A stretch of DNA of 64,000 nt from Breviolum minutum Mf 1.05b.01 (GCA_000507305.1 DF239347.1:65084-129083), one strand, 5' to 3'; positions 37,065-50,929 are shown, counted from the stretch's first letter. Made by a program: numbers and translations. Notes: a model not told the origin generated them from the sequence alone.

Positions 37065-40000
37065 CTTTGTGACGGCGATGTTGGACACAAGGCACATAGA
37101 GACGATATCCACAAAGCGGAACCGATTCGACATCACCTCCCGCAACTGCAGTAACAGGTGTGGCTCTCTGTTTATTGGATGCTTGTGGCATGATTTCCTT
37201 TGATTTGGCGATATTTGGCACCTTCATCCAAGGTGGGTCCCTGTTCTTTGCGTCGCGATCGTCGTTTGCCTTCGGACTCCTTGGTGTGATCGAGTCCTGA
37301 ATACTTGGGCGGCGGTGCAAAGAAGCGATGGCCCAAGGGACACAGATACCTCAGCCGAGTTGAAAACCGGCACAAGTGTTACGAGGAAAACTGGCATTTT
37401 AAAGAACTTATATCATCGCATGTCACATGTCAATATCAATTTCAGAAACATCAAAAATATGTTTCACAAACAAATCAACAATATGTTTCACAAATGCATG
37501 TATGACACTGACAAATATTCTATATGACTTATCTGTCGGTATCTTGGTCGCCGACCAAAACATGTGACAAACCAGATGCCATGGATTATCGGATTGCAAT
37601 GGCAAAAAAAGCACAAAAAAAAAACTTCCAACCCCATCAACGTCACCAAAATCACCGCCAAAGCGACTCAACTCCAATGTAGACATCTTTGGAGCTCGGG
37701 CCTGGAGGCCCTGATCCAGGTAGTCGCCAGCGGCTCATGCCATTGAACTGCTCGCCAAAGCCCGGTAAACGTGCACCCTCCTGGACATGAACAAAATGCT
37801 CTCTAAGCCGTTGGAGTATGAAAAATCCAACAAAAATCTGGCAGCAAATGGATAACCAAAATATCAAAATGATCTAAGCCGGCTGTTCCGGCGCAGAGTG
37901 GAAGAGGCCCACTCCATCAAGAAGGAACTTGGTGATGGTCATCAAGAAAGTTGCTATTGTAATGCACTACCCCACCTTTGAAAGTACAAAAAAAGACCTC
38001 CCAATAAAACATCGCAACTCAAATTGCCCCAGTATCAACATTAGCCAATTCCGGCATATATACAGAGTATTTCCATTCCATTTCGACATGTCAACAAATC
38101 AACAGCTCCAGTGGATCCACAGCCACGGGCGCGTCGGCCACCAGCGCGACGAAGCCATTGGCCTCCGGCAGCGCAGAGGGCAACGCCGCCAAAGCGTGAC
38201 CGCCACGGTGGATCTTCGCCAAACCTCAAGAAAAACGGGTTCAAACTTCAGGAGTTCCAACTCCCAACGGAGAAGTGGAAAAAAGTCGAAACCAAACGAC
38301 TGGGAGTTGATGAGTTTAGGTCGATTTGGGGAGTTGCATATGAGCTTCACAACAACCTACTACAAACATCTACAAACTCCATCAAATTCGACCAACCGTG
38401 CTTCCAAACGAAATGTCTGCAGCTAAGTGTCGTGGTGATGGTGGAACCAGGACCTTGGTTCAGGCGATGTGGACATGTTTCATGCACACACACGACCGAA
38501 TTGTGAAGCTTCTGAATCAGTGCTGTCAGTTGCATATCTGTCTGCCCATGTCTGCCTTGTCTAACAAACATCTTCCTCAATCCAACGTGCAGGTTGGATC
38601 TTCAATTATTCAATCAAATTCAATGATCGCCAATCTTCGCAAGTTTCCCGGAACCAACGTATTGCCCCAAGGCACTGGGTCCATATCAAAGTCGCAACTG
38701 TCCGGCAGAAACGGCAGGAAGTTGGCATTATGACAACAGGCTCCGAAGGGTGGTAAGCCATCCTTGGCCGCCTGAATCGATTGGTCGGCCGGTGAGCCCA
38801 CAACTCCCTGGTTAGGTTGTTTTTGGTTGCTTGTGCCTGGCCTTGGGAGCTTCAAAGGTTTCGGCCAGTTGCACCTGTCAACAAAAGGATGGGGAAAAAT
38901 CATAAGGGAAAACCCATGCAGCAATCAAAACAGGACACATAAAAACACTAAAAGTGAAAATCAATGGAAAGTGACACGGAGGTGACATCGTACGAAATCA
39001 TCTAGGATCCCTGCCCCCTGCCCCACCTGACTTTTGCCACAAAGGCAAACCTTGCAGGCTCGGAAGTTGTTGCGATGTGGCTCCTGGGACGCGTGCAAAT
39101 CTACAACCTTCAGACCACTTTCCATCCATTCCCTGCCACATAGGCATCTCAGCATCTCTCCGATTTCCTTAACCTCTCCTTATGGCCTTCCAATAGGCTG
39201 CATGGGCGTCCAGAGGCGCCACGTGACTTGCAAGGTGGCCTGAAACATCTAGTGACGACATTTCCGGGTCAGTTCCCTTCAAAACACAGCTTCTTGAAAC
39301 TAATGAAAAAACGGATCTGGCAACTTTGCCCCTCAAACTTTGCAATCAATTACTTCTTCAAGTTCAATGAAACTTACATATAGACTGAACAATTAGTGCG
39401 AGCTTAAAGCAGGGCATCTTTGGCATGTGCAAGGAAAACAAAAGCAGGTCAAAAGCAAAAGGCCACCAAACAGTATGCACATTGAAATGTGAGGAGTTCA
39501 AGACTGCGAACACCATCGACATCTTTTGATATCTTTTGACTTTTGAAGATTACGACTATGCCAACTGCCACCGAAGCAAAATGAAACCGTGTATGGGCAC
39601 AAACCCATGAGCCGTCACAGAGCAGCGCCTCTGTCGTGCCAGGGCCACCATGCGTTCACAGTGTTGCTTGGACACCCGGACAGCATAGTCGCTCATCGGG
39701 GCATAGGTCTGGCACATGGGGACATGGAAAAAAGGTGGGAAGTCACTTGCAGTGATCCCATGCATTGATGCATTGACGAAATCATGTTTCTGACACATCC
39801 TTCTTGACCAACTCAGCAAAATATGCAGGGTGATTTCATCCAAAACATCCAGGAAAGCCCTGGTTGACCCTCCTTCCCCGCAAACTCCCGGCAGCCTTCT
39901 TCTGCACTAGCTGCTGTGCTACTCGCAACAGATCTTGTGGATCCTTGGGGGGGCATCGTCACAGGAGGAGATGGACGTCTGCTTCCTAGCTTGAACTCAT

Positions 40001-43000
40001 GGGATCGTTGTGAAGTTTGGAAGTTGAAAAAGCATTTGATACTGGAAGATGACTTGTTGTAGGCAATCAAAATTCTACCCCCCCCACCCCCTCAAAACAG
40101 AAAAGGTTAGCCAATTGGAATTCACAAACCATCAAGCAGAACCTTCCCTGAGACATTCCAAGTTGCAACAATTAGCAAAACACATCTTCCCAGATCCACT
40201 GCCAGGTTACCATGGAAGGCGAAGCTGCCAAATTGGCGCTGAAGGTCTGACAAGCTTCATCAATTGCTTCCTGAAACGCAGCCATCAGCTACATCTGCAC
40301 CATGCATACTCACCACACAAAAAGATGTCCTCAAACACTAAGGCCAGAATCACACAAGGGCCCTACACGGTAAATCCTTACAGATCTTCTTGGTATCTGG
40401 TACCTAGACCATCTACAGCTAAATCCGCTACAAACAGCAAGACTTCAACTTCATGCTGCACAAACTGTACAAATCAACTGCCGATCTTCCGAATCTCGCA
40501 AATTGCTGATGTGCCTGGCCTGCGCGCTGTTGAAGGCGAAGAAGAGCTCTGGAAAGGCCCAGCTGCCCAGCGACCAGCACATTTCCGGAGAACCCATAGG
40601 ACCATGGCCCGGCGCCTGGGATGAGCTGATTCAAAAGCCCAAAAAAGTTGGAGTTTGTGGTGCTGTGAACGTTGAAACGCTAGCTACCGACTATGCTTAG
40701 AATGGTCAAGAGGCAAACAGAAATTGGTTGCATGTCTTGGTGCGCAGCACTTGCTGAAGCCTCCCTATCACTTCCAGAGACAGTGGAAGCTCTTAGATAC
40801 CCACCAAGCACCTCTCCCAGTGCCACTGCCAACTCTTCTGGCAGCCGCGCAGCAGCTGACAGCGTCTCATGCAGGCGAAGCTGCAATGCCTCCATGACGT
40901 AGCCAGGTATAGGAAAAACTATGCAAAACTGCAAGAATTGAATCCGCTCGGTGCATGCTTTGTATGGAATGAAATTCATTCGACCAGCAAACTATGTTGT
41001 ACAAATAATCATTGAGGATGATCGATTGTACTGCACAAAGGTCAAAGGGTAATGCAGCAAATGCACGAAAGAGAAAAATATATATAAAATGTATCCCAAC
41101 TAAATTCGAATCCGTCGAAGATATTCAAAAAAACTGCAACTGCAACTGCAACTCAGCCACCGAGGCATTGGGCAGCCATTCTTCCAAAGTCATCGCATCG
41201 CGCTTTGTTTGCTTGGCTTCCTCCACGGCGTCCGACAACCTGGGCGTTGCAGGAATTTTCCGCCCACTCGGTGCGGGTAAGCTCAAAAAACACCCCATGA
41301 GGTGTGAGAAACAAGCCGCTAACATGCAGAGTATTTGGAGACTTGGAGACTTGGTCCCTCTCTGAATTTTCACACTGATCCACTTGTTCTACATCTAATC
41401 CCAAATGTATCTCTGCGCCTGGAGCGTAAACGATCCACTGCTGTTGATGGTTCCTGAACATCGACTGTAAGGCCCAAAAAGCTGCTTGAATGCTTGGAAA
41501 GGAATGCAAAAGAAAGGAAGCTCTGAATCAATCATAGCAGCATAATAGCACTATGCGGTAATGAAAACGCACGGGATGTTCAATTAGCTGCATAAAAATG
41601 GTGGACATCTTCCATCTAGGTTGGAAATCAAGCCTTGCCCGACTTGCCCAGCCCCCCCGCCAAAAACGCGCCTCCACCCAAGCACTGGCCAAATGGATGG
41701 GGTCTCGTCGGGTGGCCTCCCGACCCATGGCCACGGCGCAAGGACGATGGACACGGAAGAGACCTTTGACGCTCGTGGCCACACTCCTTGGCGGAAGACA
41801 CCAAATGACATCTCTGCTAATGGGCAAATATATGCAAATATCATATCCCATATATTAAATGATTGAGATAAGTGTAATGTACATAATATCTATGTATATA
41901 TATGAACATTGGCCACTTAAGGCTCAGCTTGTTGACAGAAATGCTTCATGATCGAGGGTGAGAGAAACTTGAAACGCTTGCCTTTGAAATGAAACACTTA
42001 ACTACAAACTCCACTACGCTGCACTACACTACACTAACAGCATTGTGCGCAAGGTGGCGTACATCCATTCCAGGTGAATATATCTATCATATCTATCAGC
42101 GGACCAGCAAGTACTGTAGGAAAAACTAAAATACATTGTTTGAGGTTGAATGGATGTTGATTGTCACCGCTCCTCTTGGCATCTTGAAGCAGTTTCAGGC
42201 GCTTGAGCGACGTTCGCCACCTGCACAGACAGGCAATCCAGCAAGTAATGATAAATGATTCTGTGAAGGACTGGCATCGTTTTTGGACAGTTCTTCGCTA
42301 GTTGAAGAAACAAAAATGCAAAGTGATTGGTCGATGCAGGTCGGTTCCCAAGAAGCTAAGCGAAATCCACTTATCGAGTAATCATTTTGCAAATCGGTCA
42401 GTAAATAATTGCCCTAGCTGCACCTGTTGTCAAGTACCTTCTCCAAAGCTTCGTGGGCACGTTGTTTGGCATATGTTGCTGCCGCTGTAACAGGCACTTT
42501 CAACCTGGGAATTCGGCACAAACTGGTGGAACATTCTGGGAATTCAAAAGAGAATGAAAAAGATGTTCAAAAGTTCAAGGAGTTGTCCCTTGGAGAAATC
42601 CTGCGTTACCACAATTGCATTGCCTCACACAGCTTTGACATCGAAGGCACTCGGAATGGACGAAGATCATCAGTGGCGACGTGTCGTTTTCGAGGCCACA
42701 CCGCGTTTGGAACTCCTGCAGTCGTGACTGAGGGCTCAGGAGGGCTGCTTGGATGATGCTCCAAAACGACACATCTCCAGACATCTCCAGACATCTCTCC
42801 TGCACTTTGACCAACAGTTTCAGCGCATGCGTCTCCAAGCGTGGTGCCGCCCCAGGGCAAAACCATGCAACAACATGGCACCTCAGCGACTTACCACCAT
42901 AACCAAACCATAAAGCACCATATAGCACCATATAGTACATGCCATCGACGTGGACCCCAACGACCTTCCCTTCCACCGATGTCACAAATGTCTCGTTTAG

Positions 43001-44517
43001 AAATGGCCAGGATACAGGCTGAAGAGCAGCAAAAGAGATTCGAGCCTTGGAATCTCCAGGATTTCGAGCACAGATTTCTATACTACGCATGTGTGTCATC
43101 TGGACGATTGAACATACCAAGCATACGAAGGCAGTCGCATCTTCTCACATTTCGAACTGGGCAAAGAATGTGGTGCAAATGAAAATACTGAATTCACTGT
43201 CTCCAGACCTTCAATATCCGTCAATGACCTTCATCTTCACAACTTATGACCAAACTATGACAGATTGTGACACATCGCCAAGTCGCTTTTGGACTTCCAA
43301 CTGCCCACTTTTCAACAGGTGCTCCCAGTCCTGGATGCTGCTCAAGGTTGGCGATTTGCGCTGTTTGGGAGTTGGTCTTGTGTCATGTCTTGCTAATTTG
43401 TCTCATTTTTGTGGAAAGGAAAGAAGGGTTTTTCGATGCTTTGCTCATCGTCATTCACTTTTCTTTGGTGCCTCCATCCTTCCAAGTCCTTCCTGCCAAG
43501 TACCTCTCAACACCCACGGGATCACCAGTATCATCCACCTGGCTCACCTGGCCCACCTGGCCTCCAGCCCATCCATGGTGAAGGTCACAGAGGTATCGAG
43601 GCAAAGAAACACAATCTGATCCTGCACACGGCAAATTTCAATCCAAATCCTCCGCTTCCAATGAGGAGTAAAGAGGTCCTAAAAATGCTTCGAAATGGTT
43701 TCAGTTTCAATGATCTCAACATATGCGTATCATCATATTCATTTTCATAACTAAGTTGGAATTGCATGAACAACTTGTGGATACCCGAATTCCAGGGGGC
43801 TGCAGCTTCCACCCGGTCATGTGGTACAGTCGCTTCCATGTCCCATCCTTGGGTTGGTGGAAGCCCTTGATCTGTCCCAGTTCCAGGTCAGCTTCACCAG
43901 CACTGCACCTCGGACGCTGATGAATTGCATCTGAGAATAGTTCATAGAACACGATCCAAGATATCCAAGCTTGCATCTTCAAAAGTCGGAAAGCCATGGA
44001 AAGCCTACGTCAGATTCGTGATGTGACAAATTAATACAAATTATACAAAGCATGACGAGATCTCGACGTACAAAATGAAACCAGTAATCATCAATGATCA
44101 TCAATGCGTGCTGCCAAAGTACAAGTAGATTTGCTCCAAGACCTCTTCTGGCCGACGCCCAACCAACCCCACCACTGCTAGGGTGGGCTGCGGTTCCACG
44201 GGCTGCGCTTCGGCAACCGGCATTAAGGGCACCGCCGGTTCAGGGAGCGGCTCGGCGTGGAGACCTGGACGTCACATTGACATGGGTACATGGGTCATCC
44301 ATATCAGAATTCGCCTTCAATGTCTTCAATGGAAATACGATATGTGAATATTGAAATAGAATACAGTGAATACAGTAGCTGGGTCTAAGGACCATACTTT
44401 CACCACCACACACAACACCGGACAACACGAGATGGGTCTTCGACTTTCATCCAAGCTGCGGTCATCTTCATCAAGGAGGCGCAAGAGGTCCACGGCAGGG
44501 TCCACCACCGCGTCCAC
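37065..44517 (-). CDS. Large multi-exon gene, tentatively SMG8-like
   Basis: Well-formed exons include 44517 onward (VDAVVDPAVDLLRLLDEDDR), about 44270-44130 (Pro/Glu-rich, then TLAVVGLVGRRPEEVLEQI), 43916-43785 (exactly 44 codons, HQPKDGTWKRLYHMTGWKLQ), about 43060-42640 (in one 181-codon open frame), about 41290-41135 (TKRDAMTLEEWLPNASVAEL), 40905-40820 (ALQLRLHETLSAAARLPEEL), a segment ending 39869 (PQDLLRVAQQLVQKKAAGSL), 39760-39560 (YAVRVSKQHCERMVALARQR), 39130-39000 (RACKVCLCGKSQ), 38885-38640 (FLPDSCDFDMDPVPWGN), 38220-38100, about 37780-37670 (SSKDVYIGVESLW), about 37355-37190 (YLCPLGHRFFAPPPKYSG) and 37150-37065. The order VVG-(I/V)-x-RR, CxCG, LP...PW and YIG...CPxGHRF resembles SMG8, a regulator of the SMG1 kinase in nonsense-mediated decay. 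The match is from memory and weak. More than one gene could be present. Confidence 0.4.
42640..43060 (-). CDS. Long open exon of the 37-44 kb gene
   Basis: One minus-strand frame stays open for 181 codons (43120-42575), which is unusual here. It encodes WPFLNETFVTSVEGKVVGVH, a hydrophobic YYMVLYGALWFGYGG, and a helical tail (LETHALKLLVKVQERCLEMS; IIQAALLSPQSRLQEFQTRC). A short intron could still be hidden around 42930-42860. A decamer repeat (ACATCTCCAG) at 42771-42797 lies inside the coding part. No domain is recognised. Confidence 0.5.
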
Positions 44518-44619
44518 CTGAGGCTAAGAGCTGTAGGGAAAGTTGAAATCTAGGTGATGTTGGGAAACTGGATATCTTCAAACTCAACAAACTCAAAATA
44601 TAGCAATGTTTTCATTGGC

Positions 44620-44930
44620 AACTAGTGCTTGCCAACCATCATTTTCAGACTCCTAGTGATTTGCAACGCATACATTAAATTACAATAAATAATGATACTA
44701 TATAAACGTTTACTATTTGTTAGTTGGATTAGCGTGGCATGGCTATGAGTCATGAATGGGACCATCTGCGACCAATGACCTCTGCGCCATATCTCTGCAT
44801 GCTGTTGGATGACCACGTCACTCCATGGCTGAGTCAGACTCAAGGCCGATGGGCCCCGATGGGCGTTTTTCAAATCGGAAAGCAGCCAGGCGCAGCCAGG
44901 GGCTACGGGGTCAACGCTGGAACAATGTGC
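44620..44930 (-). CDS. Exon between two unassigned genes
   Basis: A minus-strand frame at about 44910-44740 encodes ALSLTQPWSDVVIQQHAEIW and RRGHWSQMVPFMTH. The plus strand is also open over the same bases (44739-45011), but the minus reading agrees with the direction of neighbouring exons. It could belong to the 37-44 kb gene or the 45-48 kb gene. Confidence 0.4.
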
Positions 44931-45199
44931 TGGTATGAAATCTTAAGATCCCTGTCATCACTGTGCCTCAAGAATCCCTGTCAAATGATATCAAGTGCAT
45001 CACAACTCTAATGATTTCGCTACAGTCGCAAAGAGCCTGTGGCTGCGGCACGAGGGTCGTTGCCAGAAGCAAGACAAAGAATTGGGACTGGCTACGACAA
45101 TGATGTCTTCATATTTCGCCGATGTTCCCTGTGTTAGAACAGCTACGGTATACAACCTACCAACGGCGGTGTCATATCAGAGATAATGACCGGAGACGA

Positions 45200-48100
45200 C
45201 CCCCAGCCCATGGCTGCGTTATCAAGTTCCACACAATACTTTGCATCTCATCTGCGAGGACACGTAAAGGCCTGGAAAAGGCGCAGAACACGTGGCTTTC
45301 ACATCGTCATCGTCATCATCATCCTCCAAATTGGGAAAAAACGGCTCTGTTATCAGCTGGCAACACTCAAAAAAATCTACGAATGCCAACCAAGAAACTC
45401 CAAGAGCTTCCGCGAGAGATGACCCAAGTCTCTGGTGATGGTCAACTTAGGGTAGCAGCTTCATGAGTTCAGCGATAGCAGCGACACTTTGGTAGCTTCC
45501 ACTTGCGACTGTGCAAACGATCCTATAAATCATAAAGAATAAATCCGAACTTATCCATGCGTAGCCATGTCTAAAGCCAGCCGGGGCATTAGGCAAAACT
45601 TTGGGATATCTTTTAATTCGGTTCTGAACAACTCACTAAACGTCAAATTCATCAGCACAACAATGCCAGATGCGTTGAACATTCATCTTCACTGACAGCA
45701 CCAAGGGCTCTGGCCATTCCGACCAGAATGATGAAGATTACCATCCTTGGTGATTTGGTGCTAGGCTCCGCAATATCCTGCTGTACGGTAAGATCTCCCT
45801 ATACCCGGACATACCACACTGCTAGGACATCCAAATATCCAAAGACAAACATGGATGGTTTCTGAATAACTGAATAACTGCATCCATGGCACCAACTGAC
45901 GAACAGTGAATGCACAGCTGCCTGCAGTCTGCAGATGTAAGTCGCAGGATATCACTTCAGGTCAAAACTTGAGAGAGAAAAGCAACAATATATTTAAAAC
46001 CAATCAGAATTCAGAATCATAAGTTTTCCAATGTCAAATGCAGTGAACGCGGTGTGAAAGATTCTGAGCTGATTGAAGCAGGACAGCATTTCGTTTCCAG
46101 AGAGCTTTTACACAGCTTCACTTGCTTCACTTCACAAGGCCACACAAGATGCCAAAAGTCCAGGCTTCGCCTGTTCATTGAGATATCGGGTGTCCATCAC
46201 GGCAACGGATGTTACAATTTGGTCCAAGTCCTGGCATGCGAGAAGCAACATGAGCAACTCGTTATCAGCTGCTTAAGTTGACATCTTTTGACCTATATAT
46301 TACTGTATATCATATATATATATATATATTTTGTATATATCCATATATATCCTATATTGCGACTCCGCATCGAGTCCTTGGACCGGTCTGTCTCATCCAC
46401 CACGGGGTGACGGAAGAACTCGAGATCATCTGCCCTTGCCACAGCTGAAAAGACAAGACAGGCATTTCATGGCATTTCCTCCTTTCCAGAATCCTCTCAA
46501 AATTTCTTCGAAGGGTCAAAAATCTTCTTGTAGCACCATGCAGCTTCTCCTTTCCCCCTCCTTTTTAGATACAACATGCCAAGCGCCGAGTCGAACCACG
46601 CCTGTAGGGCGATCCCGCAACGTGAATGGAAGAATCGATGCTGGCCAAGCTCACGCGCCCCGGCCACGGCACATCCGACCCATCTGCAGCGATCTGAGAA
46701 CCTGGAAAGTCATTCCCCTTTAAGGGCTTCCAGTCATGTTCAGAGTTGGAGTTTTTGCTGAAAAAAACTTCATCACTTTTGGGATGCATCTGTTGTCTAA
46801 TTATTCTAATACCGTCCATGTCCTTACGAAAGGTGTCATTCGGTGTTGCCGTTGTGTGCTAAGGTCAGTGCATTTCATTGTCCCAAGGCCTTGACCTTAG
46901 ATGCACGGAAACAACACATGTCTATACATGTAGTTTCCACGGGGGCATAGAATCAACGAAATAGAAATTTGAAGGAAATGAATTGAAACGGTTGAAACGG
47001 TGGAAACATGTTGAAACCTTCAGCAAATCGCTCAAGAAGTTGAGTTGCTTTTGCTCAAATGGTGACCTTTCTGTTCTGCCAGGAGGCTGCTCATCTCGTT
47101 GCACAGCGCTCGCTTGGCGAGGTCCAAATACAGCAACGTGGGTTTGTGAGGCGATGCGATCAGTCCATCCTGTGCGTGATAACGGTTTGGCAGCTGTTCA
47201 TGAGATCTCATCGAAATATTTGTGTTTTATACTTCTTTTTTCTTTGTTTGTCATGTTGTTGTTTGTTGTGTTTTTTGTGTCTTTCACGGTGTGGTTTCAT
47301 CAGATTCTGTTGGTGCATTTGTCTAAACATCTGTGGAACATTTTCGGATTCGATAGGGCACAACTGAATGACCCCAACAGCCCAACTGCCACTGGGACTT
47401 TTTCCCTTGACAGCCAGGCCTTCCATATAACGTAGTTTTTGACCAAATCCTGCTCGGAATCAGCGCAGTTCGTGGACTCGTGTGCTGGATCCCATGGTTC
47501 GTAGAGGCGAAACACTTGTAAGGATGAATTTTTGGAGGAACCTTCACAAGCTTCTTGTTTCCCATATCTCCCACCTGTCAATGCATGATTCCAATTTGCT
47601 TCTTTGAGATTTATAAACCTCCCCCAATGGCACCGCAACTTCCGAACTGGAGGTCCTGAGGAGCGGTGGCGTTACTCCAGTCGCTGAAGCGATATACTGC
47701 CTGGCCAAGGGGAAGCATGGTCGGAGAAGTTGCAGCAAAACCATGCAAAGCCTCCAGCCAACCGACATGGCAAAGGTATGCAAATGCGAAGGTCAGTTTC
47801 GGAGCGCACCTCCAAATCTAATTGCTCCAACCTGGGATGTGACAAACTTTCACCATTTTTGCCAGATAAACCTGAGCTACCTCCATCCATCTTACCATAC
47901 TGTGCATCATCTGCCCCCATCACCTGCTCTCATCTAACTATCAAGCCTTCCAACTGCATCCAAGGGACACCAACGGCACCGAGGTATCCTGACTTTGAGG
48001 AACCACGAAGCTCAAAATAAACAGCAAAATGATGACCTTGGCCACCAAGTCTCCAAGGGCATCAATCGATGATGTTTGATGGATGATGTATGGACGTTTC

Positions 48101-48417
48101 ACTTTCTAAACTCTTGGGATTGCAACTCGTGGGGTACACGATTGATAACGAAGATTGTGGGCTGTAGGTGTTTTAAAAAGGGATCGTCATCACCCAAGCT
48201 GCATGGGTTTCCTTGAAGCTTCCACTGTCTCAAGTGAAAGTATTGGGTGCAAGCTGGAGGAACTATCGAGGTATAGCATCAAAATTGACTGCAAACATAT
48301 CTGAGGCTTATGATTCTCACTGATTGCCCACACTCCCCAGGGCTTGGCTTGGAGCAACAACCAGAAACAAGCAACAACTGTGGCTCCCACCATCAAAGCC
48401 ACCTTGACACCAACGTC
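45200..48417 (-). CDS. Unassigned gene with a membrane-spanning exon
   Basis: Exon 48417 to about 48310 encodes DVGVKVALMVGATVVACFWL followed by LLQAKPWGVW, a convincing single membrane helix after a CCAG acceptor. About 47900-47800 encodes a polar stretch (GKNGESLSHPRLEQLDLEVR). About 47780-47620 is open in three frames. Exon 47169-47067 is exactly 34 codons plus one base (LLYLDLAKRALCNEMSSLLA) between ACAG|GAT and AAAG|GTCACC. About 46445-46365 encodes DDLEFFRHPVVDETDRSKDS. About 46690-46570 and 45290-45180 (RPLRVLADEMQSIVWNLITQ) are further candidates. The gene could be a membrane protein. No family is recognised. Confidence 0.45.
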
Positions 48418-48423
48418 CTGGCG

Positions 48424-49500
48424 TTAGCAGGATTTGGTGAGCAGCTTCTGCAGTGGAGAAATGAAACGATGTACAAACGTACCGGTAGGGTAGATACATG
48501 TGTCGGGATCAACGATGATTACTCGCTCACTGTTGTTCCTAGTTGAAGCTGGGCATGCTTGATTTTTGAGAAGTAAAGTAAAGATCCTCTGAAAGAGATG
48601 AAGTGAATAAGTGAAGTGTCTCCACAAGAAATTGATTGTTACGCACAATTTGACGCTCATCACTGTAATGTCTTGGTGCAATTTCAGGGCCAGGAGTCCT
48701 CGACGTGTTGCTTGCCGATGTTCTTCATGGTCGTACCCTTTCCAAGCTGCGATTGACATGCATCGAAGAGCCTCAATAGGTCCATTAAGTCCAAATTGTC
48801 TGGAGCTTCTGGATGTGCTAAAATACACTCCGAAGTTCGTAAGTGTTTCATACAACCTAAAAACACTCGAGAAACCATAAAAGTGTAATTATACAGGATA
48901 AATAGCGCATCAAAAACCTTCCGAGTTCCCCTGCTTTGTCCTCACCATTTCTTCAGCCAGAACACGTTCCTGTCAAAGACGGCACTGAATTGATAAAGGG
49001 ACAGCTGCACTTACGAAGAGGAGATATATAACATGAATTGCCTAAATGCATAGATTAAGTCTAGGACGAAGATGGACAAAGCAGGTGCCCGCACCTTGAA
49101 TTCCTCAAATTTCAAAGGTTCTTCATCATCATCCGTCTGAATTGAAGCACTTGATGCATTTCCTGGGTAAGCACTGCCGAAGCTTAGCATAGCCCTTGTT
49201 CTGCCCAGGTGCGCGCGGGCATGCGCGGGTGACATCACTCTGTACATGATACCGATACGATCACATTCTCCATGGATCTCTACTCATTGCGACCTGACCG
49301 GCCGACCATGCCAACCAAGCATCGATTGATGGACAAAGTCGAACTCTGCGTGCTCTTTCTGGAAAGATTTCCTGAGTTCCCAGCACTATGCCTGCTACAT
49401 GCCTCCATGGCGACCACAGCATGCGTTTATCTTATACAGAGATGGCCTGCACACTAAGTTCACTAATCATTCGCACCCCTTCCGATCATGCCTTATGAAG
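48424..49500 (-). CDS. Exons with acidic and helical segments
   Basis: About 49205-49098 encodes AMLSFGSAYPGNASSASIQT followed by DDDEEPLKFEEFK and ends at CAAG|GTGCGG, a good exon. About 48830-48690 is open in two frames: LDLMDLLRLFDACQSQLGKG or ALRCMSIAAWKGYDHEEHRQ. About 49440-49270 is open in minus (VAGIVLGTQEIFPERARRVR) and plus frames. All are probably from the same gene as the membrane exon downstream. Confidence 0.45.
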
Positions 49501-50920
49501 AAGTCGTGACAAATCTCCTTCAAAGATTTGGGTTGGGTTATCTCCTCGGTGAAAATCATTCTTTCGACTTTCAACTTCTTTTTTCGGTGTCGAGCAACGT
49601 CTTCTCTGTTGACTCTGTTCATGCGAGAAATTCTCAGCACCTAGGGATTCCCAAAATTCAAACAGTCGCTTTCGTTTTGTGTCTTAGCATTGCCTATTAT
49701 CCAAGAAAACATCACTACTTTAACGCAATGTCTATACTATACAAATGATTTTGCACAACTGCAAGTGCTGCACACATTTGAGCAAAGGTGAGGCATTATG
49801 AAGTCTTACAATGTATTACCCTGTCAAGGTCGAACACCCACCCCTCAGCTTGCGGCTCACAGGATCACTTATACCACGCTGCCACCTGAGCCAGTCCAAC
49901 TGATTTTATGAGTTGGACAAATGCCATGAAGCAATGTTTAAAAAAAAATGTGGAAAAAGCAATGAAAAAGCTGTGGAACTAAAAAATGGCAATAACTTTC
50001 AACATCGTTTTGACGTGCGGTGATGCGTGTTTTCCTTCAAACTTGGTCCCAACGGAATGGGCTGGTTCAAGAAGTCGTCGGGATCGCTGGACCTCTGAAG
50101 AAACTCAGAATGCGCTACAAAACGCAACAGGTGAATGATTCTCTTTTCGTCAAGAGCTGCAAACCAAAATTATAAACGAAAATACTCCGACGTTGACTGT
50201 CTCTTCACTGAGGAGACCGTAAGCCTAAATGCATTGATTTCCAGAATTCTGATGGTGAGGTATTAAGACCCCGAAGCCTCTAGCTCAATTAGCAGCAACT
50301 AGGCCACCAAGTGCGACAAAACAACGGTGGCACTTCTCTTGTGAGGCCAAGTAGCTCTTTCTTGACTGCCTGTAACAAACAGGTGCAGTCAACAAATGAA
50401 CCCTAGAATTTTGTGTCAGCCAACATCAGCCAACATGCAGGTGGAATGTTGCTGACTTGGATGTGGCATTGATATCCATCACTCATCAAGCCATATCTGG
50501 CCACTGGTATAATGGCGTACTCGCCCAGGGAAATCAAAGAGTCAAGTCATCATGATCAAAGCATGTGCTTCTGTTTGGGAATTAAGGCATAAACCAATGA
50601 TGGGGCTTGACTGTGCAAATCCCTTCAATTCAAACCGCGTCCACTTTCTCAGCAAGATTGTCAAAATTCTTACCCAAGGTTACAGTGCAACTTTCCCATG
50701 GCATTGGTTTAGACGAGCCCTTTGCAAATTTACTTGTTGCATGATTGTACCATGTAGTTTCACACCAGTACCAAGGGTTCTGGCTTGGTATTCATGATGA
50801 CATCAATCATGTAACCTGACAGGGTGTCAAACCTTTTTCTCTTGAACCTTCGCACCCACATTCAACATCATTCCATCATTCAACATGAGACAAGGCACCG
50901 GCAATGGCGTGCTGTTATTA
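49500..50920. other. Intron-like, no secure exon
   Basis: AT-richer sequence with scattered short open frames on both strands and no good splice-flanked coding island. A plus-strand frame at 50552-50797 has ordinary composition and is probably chance. Confidence 0.35.
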
Positions 50921-50929
50921 CTATGGAGC

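Noticed and set aside
40503..40700. Plus-strand ORF over a GC-rich exon
   Set aside because: The minus frame (CWSLGSWAFPELFFAFNSAQ) follows a CCCAG acceptor and fits the surrounding gene. The plus frame is likely a shadow.
43490..43590. Collagen-like Gly-Pro pattern on the plus strand
   Set aside because: It comes from a short local repeat of CACCTGG(C/T)(T/C)CA-type units and is only about ten residues long, with no flanking collagen repeats.
45761..46280. Short ORFs on both strands between candidate exons
   Set aside because: No splice-flanked coding island and no motif. They look like chance frames in AT-rich intron.
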